Below, piece by piece: positions 56,526-64,000 of a stretch of DNA of 64,000 bases; the first letter of the stretch is position 1; every line of letters starts with the position of its first letter. The notes beneath the pieces are model-generated. The model was not told the DNA's origin. It saw only the letters and a list, made by a program, of their open reading frames with translations, and searched no databases. Origin of the DNA: Opisthocomus hoazin. Lineage: Eukaryota > Chordata > Aves > Opisthocomiformes > Opisthocomidae. The stretch lies in NCBI RefSeq assembly GCF_030867145.1, contig NC_134414.1, positions 65,135,397 through 65,199,396 on the forward strand, given 5' to 3'. The translations under genes and the position numbers were made by a program.

Positions 56526-59500
56526 AGTTATTCTGAATATGTATCCTGCAATTCATATGTATTTTTATCACACTGTTCTATGTATGTACAGTTGCCTAGT
56601 CCTCTTGAAAGAAAATGAAAATTTGTTATACTAACAACTTCCAGGATGACAATTCTGTATGCTGTTAGAAATCACTGTTTGGAACAGATTGCACTGTCAC
56701 ACATGGTATTCATTGAATTTAGCTGCTTTTGTAGAAGTGGGGAGCCTGAAGGTCAACTGACTTGAAAAATCAGCTGTGCTATGCAGTAGTCTGGTCTCAG
56801 CCAAAGATGTTCAGACAATGGCAACAAAGTAATTAAAGCTTTAATACAGTAAATACGAGCAAAACAGTGGTATGAACAAAAATTTTATTTTTATTTTCCA
56901 ATGGTGTGAAATGCTGCTCAGTGTGAAATTCACACTGAGTTATGAACGATGTACAACTATTGGGACTTCCCTAACTTATTTACATATGAGTCTTCTTTTT
57001 TATACATGTAGGTTTGGCAGCCCTTGAATTATTTAGAGCAAAAAAATATACATACATTTTAGTTTCAAAAGTGTTTACATTTTGTGAAACCATGATTGAG
57101 CAAGAGATTACTTAAATGGTTGGAAAATATTTCTTTTTAATACCAGACTGTAACATTGTGGTTTAGGTGCCAAGGTCCTGATTTTTGAAGAGCTACATGA
57201 CTCAGAAATCAGAGAACTATAAGTCAAACAAAAAAGATATTTCCATTATTAATCTAGAAATTAGTTTTCTTTTAGAAAGGACAATTTTGGAGTAGGAACA
57301 TACAACGGTAGAGTACATGTAATAGAATGCAAAAAATTTAAACAATTTCATTTGGTCACTTTTATTATCCCCCCTTCCCATGTAGCTTGCTCCTTCTCTT
57401 ATCCAATTTTTTTCCTTAACCTGGATTCTTTCTTTCTAAAAACAAAACTTGTGAAACTCATGTTCTCAGGGAGTATATTCACCACACGTCCATGCACAAT
57501 TTCTATAGAAAGTTCTATAGAAGTTATGCAGGTAAATAATGAGACATACATCCCAAGGCTGCTAGCTGCTCTCTTTTTAGATAAACAAAAACCAAGCAGA
57601 GTACTAATATGTATTGATACGGTATAAAGAATCTTAAAAGTAAAATTCATCTTGAAATTATAGTTTATATTTTCTACTTATAATCATTAAACTCTGTAGA
57701 GTTTTACAGGAATATTTTCTTTTGTCAACCCTGGTGTCTGGAGAGCACAGATTGTTGGTTTTATTTATATTTATGAATACCTCTGACCTGAATCACTTTA
57801 TAATGTGGGTTTTTTGCATATACATTCGTCTGTTGAATCAGAGTGTAAACAATGAAAGATACAAAGTTTTCATTGATTTACTTCCATTTTTATTTAGTAC
57901 TGTAATAAGAAAATACTAGATAATCAAAACCCTTATCTAGGTTCAGTAGATGCTTTTGATTTTTTTCATGGCATGATAAGCAGATTTATATATACTGTAG
58001 ATCAGCCGTGATATTTCAGGTACTCATATTCACAGACAAAAGAACAATTCTTTACAGGGTTGCAATGTCATATTTGATGCGTTTTACTTTGTAAATCGTT
58101 TTAATTTTAAATTTTTATACTTAGAGTAAGATCATTCTGATTTCTAGCTAGGGTTTTTTTTGAAAAACAATCATCTCCAGAATTTTGGCTAATGCATGGA
58201 TTATATAGCCATAGCATTTCAAAAAGTGTTATCCAAATTGTTTGTTAAGGTACACATGGAAAAATATTAGAGTATTCTAAGACAGCTACTGTTAGTGGTT
58301 CATTAAAATGTAAGTTATCAAACAAAATGGTGCTATCGCTATAAACCTTAAAGTGTTAACTAAGACTACTAAAAATATAATGTATACATAAATTCCTTTC
58401 CAATTTTTATTCTGTTTCTTATAATGTTGATTGAACATTTCCTTCACTCTTCATGCTGAGGCAACTGGTGATGTAACTCCCAGTATATCTGTTTTGTGGC
58501 TCATTTCCTTACTAGAAAAATGAAATTGGAAGGAATAGGATTAATATTCCACATATGTGAAAATAATAGTTGTATTAAGAAGTTGTGATTTTACACCTCA
58601 AACCCTGTGACAGGAATTCCAGATACGTAAATTGTGAAAACAGGAAGAGGTGTGAAATATACCGTTTTATTCTTCATGCCTTAGGGCCTGTAAAAACTTG
58701 CTTCCGGGCCTGTGGCAAAAGGCAGTTCTAGATGGCAAAACCAAATAGGATAAATGGGGATTTCGTACTGGCTAGATTGATAAACCTTGTAAACAAAAGA
58801 TACCATAGCCTTGCTTTCTTGTTATGAGAGAAAGAACACAATCCAGAAGTGTGCCGAATACTACAATAGACCTGCGGGATTATGCCTATTGTATACAACA
58901 TATCTGCAATATCATCTATAAACCAGCTGTGGATTGATTTTCTTCTCTAAATTATTATCCTGCTTGCGATCCTTCTTTTCCTGGCCATACTCTCTTTTAG
59001 AGACACGTAGGTGAACATTTAATCATGTACCTGCTCTGACATTTCTGATGCGCTGCCCTTGCTTCTTTACAGAATGACATCTCACTTTGTAGCTAAATGA
59101 TACAGCCAAATGATACTGTGATGAAGAAAGCAATGTTGAATATTTCTGTGACTAGGTAGTAGAACAAAAATTTTATTACATCTTTAAAAAGAAGTCATAG
59201 CATTTTCATTAGTCATCACTAAAATCCCCATGTTGTTAGACGTTTTAAAATGCATTCCACAGAATATGAGTTTATCTAAAGGGGCATTTAAAAGAAAGAT
59301 AAACTCCTTACTTAGTCTAATTGTACTTGCATTCCCATTTGAATGGAGCTGAATAATGTCTTTTTTATACCAATAAACAGATGGATCAGCAAAACACACT
59401 TTTAATGCACGGACCAAACAGACTGCATTGGTACCTCCATTGCTTACAGTGGTTTTAAACCAAGAGAAAAAGTTTCCTAATATATACAAAAAAAGCCAGA

Positions 59501-62480
59501 GTTCTTAGTGTTGTTTCAGGTATATACCATAGTCAAAGTGAATTGCTTTACTTTATATTCGGGGGGAAGGGAGTTTGTTAAGGACCAAACTGACTACACA
59601 AGTTAAAGTTTATGAACACGACAGTACATTAAAAAATTATTTGAGGGTAGGTAAAACCCCCACAAATTAAGCAAGCTGTGTTATGTGAACTACAAAGCAC
59701 TTAAAAGCTATAGACAACTTTCTATAGGGTCTATCATGTGAGGAATCTCATAAGGATTCTTGCGTATTTATAAAATTTTTGAAGTACAACAAAACGGTGC
59801 ATTGTTGACGTAGTTTATATCTACTTAAAACTGGATTTCTAAAACTGTGCAGATGTGACTGATTTTGCCAAATAGAACTGTAGCTGAAATACAGATTAAA
59901 AAAAAAGAAAAAGAGGTAATGACTATGTGCATTGTTAACATATAAAATGGTAAGATGAGGTTGGATTGCTGTGCGAAAAGTCTCTCAGAGATTAGATAAA
60001 ACCCAGAAGAAGAACAAAATACAAAGCAAGCATGCTCAAGATCTGGAACACTGCAGATTCACAGACAGCTGGACATGTAAGTACTAAAAATCCAATCTGT
60101 AAATACAAATTGACTCCATCAGGTTTACTATACAGTACTTTAGTAGCAACAGACAGCTGAAAACAGCTTTCACTTAACAGCAAAATTAATTTCAGAGGGA
60201 AGAAAATGGTGAAGTCTCATCCTGGAGAACAGCAAGAGAGGTATTATATTAAGGAGCTAAAATTTTCTTTGGCATGGTAAAAGGGGAGAACTGAGTTTGC
60301 CAACCTATTTACATGAAGATTCACCATCCTGTGGCCAGTGCAATGATGTTTTGCACAGTTTACTTCTTTCATAATCTTTTTTGTTGTTTTCTGGTATGCC
60401 TTTGTATAAATGTTTTATTCATCATGTTGAATCCGTGTATACAACAAATAAGAATAAACACAAACTGTACAATGCAGACAAACTCTTTGAAAATATGTAC
60501 GTAAATTTAGTAATACAGACCAACAGTTCTTTGATAGACACAACCTACTACATGCAGTTCATCCTTGCCATCCTCTTCCCATGCAACAGGTGAGACAAGA
60601 CACAAAATTAAAGGAAGGAAACAAGCACAAAACCCCCTTTGCTATGTTTAAACAGACTGTAGAAAAAATATTTTTTAGGACATCTATTCATTAGATTAAA
60701 CGCACAGATGCTTTAGCCCATAGTAACAAAACCAGAAAATGATAGAAAAAAAAATGCTGCATTTCCAGCATGAACTAACTGCATGAAATCTGGCCTTAAT
60801 TATAGCCCCCCAAACTGATTTGCAGAGCATAATTACCCAGGACCAAAAGTTTAACGTTGAAAACAAAACTTATGCAGCATCAGGCCATGAACAGGAACCT
60901 CCTTGCATGGCTCAGCCAGGCCTCCAGCCCTGTCTCTCCCCAGGCTCTTACACTGGGACAGTGAAGAAATGGCTGGATGGGACATGAACACACGTATTCC
61001 CTCCTCATGAACTCTTAAGAAATTAAGGTAAGAGAGAATGTAGCCTTCAGAGAATCATTTTACTCAAAATGTTGTGAAGTGCTCCTCCTACAATGGTAGC
61101 AAAGCCCAGGCCTCCTCTGGGACCCAGTAGACAGTACAATGTCAAGGCTGCTTCCTCCCATGGGTCCTCCAGATGCAGAGCAAGCCCCCAGCTCACCATG
61201 TGAGTTGCTTTGGTTTGGTTTTGTTTTATTTTCTCGGGGCTGGTGCACAGATCCCACTGGACCAGATGGGATGAGCAGGGTGCACTAAAGTTTTTTTAAT
61301 AAAGTGTTGTTTTTCCCACGCACATGTATTTCGTGCTAGCCGGCAAGGACACACTCTAAGTCAGAGTTTCTTTGCATTTTTTTCACAGTATTAGAATAAG
61401 TTTGTATTATTTTTTTCTCTACATGGATAGTGGGGTTCATGCTTAACTCATTCCCTCCCTAGAAAGACCCAACATAAAGTGTTAGCTTGCTGTTCTCATA
61501 TTACATATACAAACAAGGAAGTGTGGCCTACGAAAAAAAGGACTATCTTAGCAGCTTTACAGTAGCCTCTGTGAAGAGTGAGCTAAATGTCGCTTATAAG
61601 AAGAGAACACGTTTGAAAACTCGCATGAAGAGTTCATTCAGACTGAATCAGTTGTTCAGCTGAGCAGACAGGGAGTGTGAAACAACCTGCGGCCTCTGTT
61701 AGGGACTTCAGCGAAAAGACATGATAAAACAAATTGCCAGAAATACGATGCTAAAAAGGAATGGATGCTTTCCTTTTTTTTTGTCTTTAGATAGCATGGT
61801 AACAGCAAGAGGCCAAGAGAGCGTTGCCACACAGTTTTCCCGACTGAGGTACAGTTTGGTCCTTGTTGCCATTTCTGAGAAAGAAATACCTTCTTAACAT
61901 ACAGAGAGTACCCATATTTTCAGCTTTCTGAAAACCCGTGACTAAGTGCGAAACACTTCAGTGGCATCTCTGTGGCATTCTCTAAATTTCCCTCCCCCTT
62001 CCCCAACATTGGTTTCATTGCTCACAAGTGACAAACTCGAAGTGTTGGTAGTGTTTCTGGTAATGGGACCCAAGGCTCTGATTTTATAATGTTTCTGATT
62101 TCTTCTAGGTTCATGTAGGAGAAAGTACAGTATACAGAGATCAAGGCAAGGCACCTTCAATCTAGCAATTTGGTGGGCATATTATCCTAGGAAGCCGGGT
62201 GGAGGTACATAGTGGGATATCAGTGAGGAGATACATAGGACCGGACTTTGCATGCGTAGCTAAAAATAAAGTTTTTTAATATGTCGAGTTTTAAAATTTT
62301 TTTGTAAAACACCAGAAATATTAAACTATAATTTGTAACTACCCTTTGCATTGGTGCTGCAAAAAAGAACACAACATCCTTGCCCATGCTTTGCTAAGTA
62401 GGAGTGGGATTCAGCCAAAAATAACAATGGCATTAAGTTCGATTCTTTAAAAACAGGAAAGGATTGTATTTGAAATGGAT
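56526..62480. other. Convergent intergenic region, possible UTR extensions
   Basis: About 6 kb between the proposed poly(A) sites of two tail-to-tail genes. It is AT-rich with no coding exon and no transposon recognised. + strand AATAAA hexamers occur at about 59372, 60454, 61298 and 62265. - strand AATAAA (TTTATT on the given strand) occurs around 56883-56896 and 59170. A 10-bp hairpin lies at 56917-56939. Either gene may extend its 3'UTR into this region. Confidence 0.5.
56917..56939. repeat. 10-bp perfect hairpin, 3-base loop
   Basis: CTCAGTGTGA, AAT, TCACACTGAG. It lies 20 to 30 bases from clustered AATAAA hexamers on the - strand. Confidence 0.92.
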
Positions 62481-63492
62481 TTAGGTAGCACAATTCTGGT
62501 TAGTCTTATTTATTTTTATTTATTGGTGGTGGCTGTTTTTCAAACAATGAAGATTTAGTAGATGAAAAATGAGCCTTAATTCAGGCCTACAAGGCCTACA
62601 AAATTCTTTGGACCCACTTTCCCAAAAATGAGTGGGTCTTGCTCGCTGGGCAAGGCAAATGTTACCATTACCAGTAAGCCTGTGATATGTATAAAACACA
62701 CACACAAAAAGAAACTATAGGGGGATGCCAAACACTCATTTCAGAAAACCTCCCGTTGGTTGTGTTTGACACTCTTCCCTCCATGATAATGCCAACCTCA
62801 GAAGCACAATATCAGTTACTAGAGAGTATTCACGTTTAATCAGTATTGTAAGCCAGAGACAACAATCCTATTCTTTATAGATATAATTTGCAATAATAGG
62901 TTTTTGAAGGCTTCCTGATTCCCTGATTGCTTTCAAAACTAAGCCACCGGCAACACTTAAGTTATAGAGAAACACAATCCCTGCAAAAGGTCACAGACAG
63001 TGGAGCGAGCAGCCTTATAAAAAAGGGAAGAAGAGAAATCCATAATAGCACAGGCTTACAGCATCTAACTAGAAATTATTTGATTATTTGTGTGCTACAA
63101 AATAGAACTTAAACACATGGATTTTGCTGAAACTGGACTCAAAAAGGGATTATGGGCAATTGTCAGCAGGCAAGGTATCAAGTGTACTTGTGAAGTATGT
63201 CATTCACATGAAGTGTCACAGTCACAGAAAAGATATTAAAAAGGCATTCCAATATCTGGTAGGGCATTCCATGGTCTGAGTTTAGCTGGTTCATCCAGGT
63301 GTCTTCTTGTTGTGGGTGGAGCTACACGTTGAGATTTATCCGCTTGCAACAACTCAGTTCAGAAACAGCAACGGGCAAGCCTGCGACTCGCCGCAGGCTG
63401 ATCCGCAGACACAGAAGAGGGGAAGTCTGGCACGGATAAATCTCTCAACTGTGCTCAGGACTCAGGAAGTCACAACACCTGTGAGGATCTCG
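62481..63492 (-). other. FGF14: FGF14 3' untranslated region (inferred)
   Basis: On the - strand, from the FGF14 stop to about 30 bases beyond the triple AATAAA cluster at 62509-62524. It is non-coding. Open frames in it on either strand lack any family resemblance. Mammalian FGF14 transcripts can have longer 3'UTRs, so this may be the short form. Confidence 0.5.
62509..62524 (-). terminator. FGF14: Cluster of three AATAAA signals for FGF14
   Basis: On the - strand, AATAAATAAAAATAAA contains three canonical hexamers (62519-62524, 62515-62520, 62509-62514) about 970-980 bases after the FGF14 stop. Confidence 0.5.
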
Positions 63493-63629
63493 CTATGTCG
63501 TCTTGCTCTTGTTAACCGGTTTGCCACCATTCATTATTGCAGACGCACTTGTGCTTTTACTTGGAGTTACCCCAGCCTTTGGCACTGTTTCTCCAATATC
63601 ATGCAAAGACGGTTCTCGATACATGGCAA
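63493..63629 (-). CDS. FGF14: FGF14 last coding exon (C-terminal tail)
   Basis: On the - strand, the acceptor TTTTCTCCCTGCAG (AG at 63631-63630) precedes TT GCC ATG TAT. The exon reads AMYREPSLHDIGETVPKAGV, then TPSKSTSASAIMNGGKPV and NKSKTT, with TAG at 63495-63493. FGF14 (FHF4) is a non-secreted fibroblast growth factor homologue that binds the C-terminal tails of voltage-gated sodium channels and sets neuronal excitability. This exon supplies the end of the beta-trefoil core and the flexible tail shared by the FGF14 isoforms. The first two bases complete a Val codon split by the upstream intron. The exon has 44 full codons plus stop. Only this final exon is in the window; the rest lies to the right. 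Confidence 0.97.
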
Positions 63630-64000
63630 CTGCAGGGAGAAAAGAGACAAGAAGAGGCATTTTTAAGAATGTATCTCATTTAAGATCTCATCTCAAATAG
63701 GATTAATTTTCTACAGTAACCAATACTGTAATATAAGCCATGTTCCTCTTGTATGCGAGGGAAGCTACTTACTTTGTTTTGCATGACTGATAGTCTTGCT
63801 TGACCCTCCAAATTCCTCAATTCTTCTGTATCTGCCTTAGAAACGCAGTAGGAAACTGCTTGCTTGTTTAATGGAAACTATAGAGGCCTTGGAAATGAAA
63901 AACTACTGTTCTGTCTTTGCATGAGGCAGACACACAAAAATATACATATATATATACACATATGTGTGTATACATATATACCCCCTTAAATAAACATTCT
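63630..64000 (-). other. FGF14: FGF14 intron, 3' end
   Basis: Intron sequence upstream of the last exon on the - strand, with the pyrimidine-rich acceptor tract at 63630-63660 and a TA/CA-rich microsatellite at 63929-63982. The preceding exon is outside the window. Confidence 0.85.
63929..63982. repeat. AC/AT-rich compound microsatellite
   Basis: ACACACAAAAATATACATAT followed by ATATATACACATATGTGTGT and TACATATATA. It is an alternating purine-pyrimidine tract with palindromic character, likely unstable and variable between individuals. Confidence 0.9.

Noticed and set aside
63307..63700. + strand open frames over the FGF14 exon
   Set aside because: They are antisense shadows of the - strand FGF14 coding exon and its acceptor.
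1..64000. CRISPR arrays, tRNA or rRNA genes, bacterial-type operons
   Set aside because: No regularly spaced repeats, cloverleaf-like sequences or ribosome-binding-site-linked gene runs were seen; the sequence is a vertebrate nuclear locus.

Overview
This is a bird nuclear genome window. It carries ten CR1 LINE copies or fragments, some ending in the ATTCTRTG-type 3' octamers typical of avian CR1, and a complete LTR element with a tRNA-Trp primer site as in avian leukosis-type viruses. Two split vertebrate genes have clean GT-AG junctions. I see no bacterial or organellar signature, and I cannot name the species. The order ITGBL1 (+) then FGF14 (-), tail to tail, is the vertebrate arrangement of this locus.

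Layout. Bases 1-32908 are intron of ITGBL1 (integrin subunit beta like 1). They hold CR1 copies, an old LTR-like segment (about 3355-3998) and, at 29347-32349, a roughly 3 kb endogenous retroviral element flanked by a 6-bp target duplication. Four terminal ITGBL1 coding exons follow on the + strand: 32909-33025, 47464-47610, 54009-54122 and 55623-55714. All internal junctions are phase 1, and together the exons encode the last four cysteine-rich integrin EGF-like repeats and the C-terminus. The introns between them carry further CR1 copies, the largest at 51856-53240. The ITGBL1 3'UTR probably ends just after the AATAAA at 56503.

At the right edge, on the - strand, 63493-63629 is the last coding exon of FGF14 (an intracellular FGF that modulates voltage-gated sodium channels), followed by its 3'UTR and a cluster of three AATAAA signals at 62509-62524. 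The two genes converge, with about 6 kb between the proposed poly(A) sites.

How the parts relate. ITGBL1 and FGF14 are neighbours without a known shared pathway, and most of the window is non-coding. The closest thing to an unusual system is the short LTR element. It has intact LTRs, primer site and polypurine tract, but its gag is broken, it has no recognisable protease, polymerase or integrase, and only an env-tail-like remnant is left. That is the make-up of a non-autonomous retrovirus-derived element mobilised by a helper. I found no CRISPR array, tRNA, rRNA or unannotated host coding gene that I can defend.
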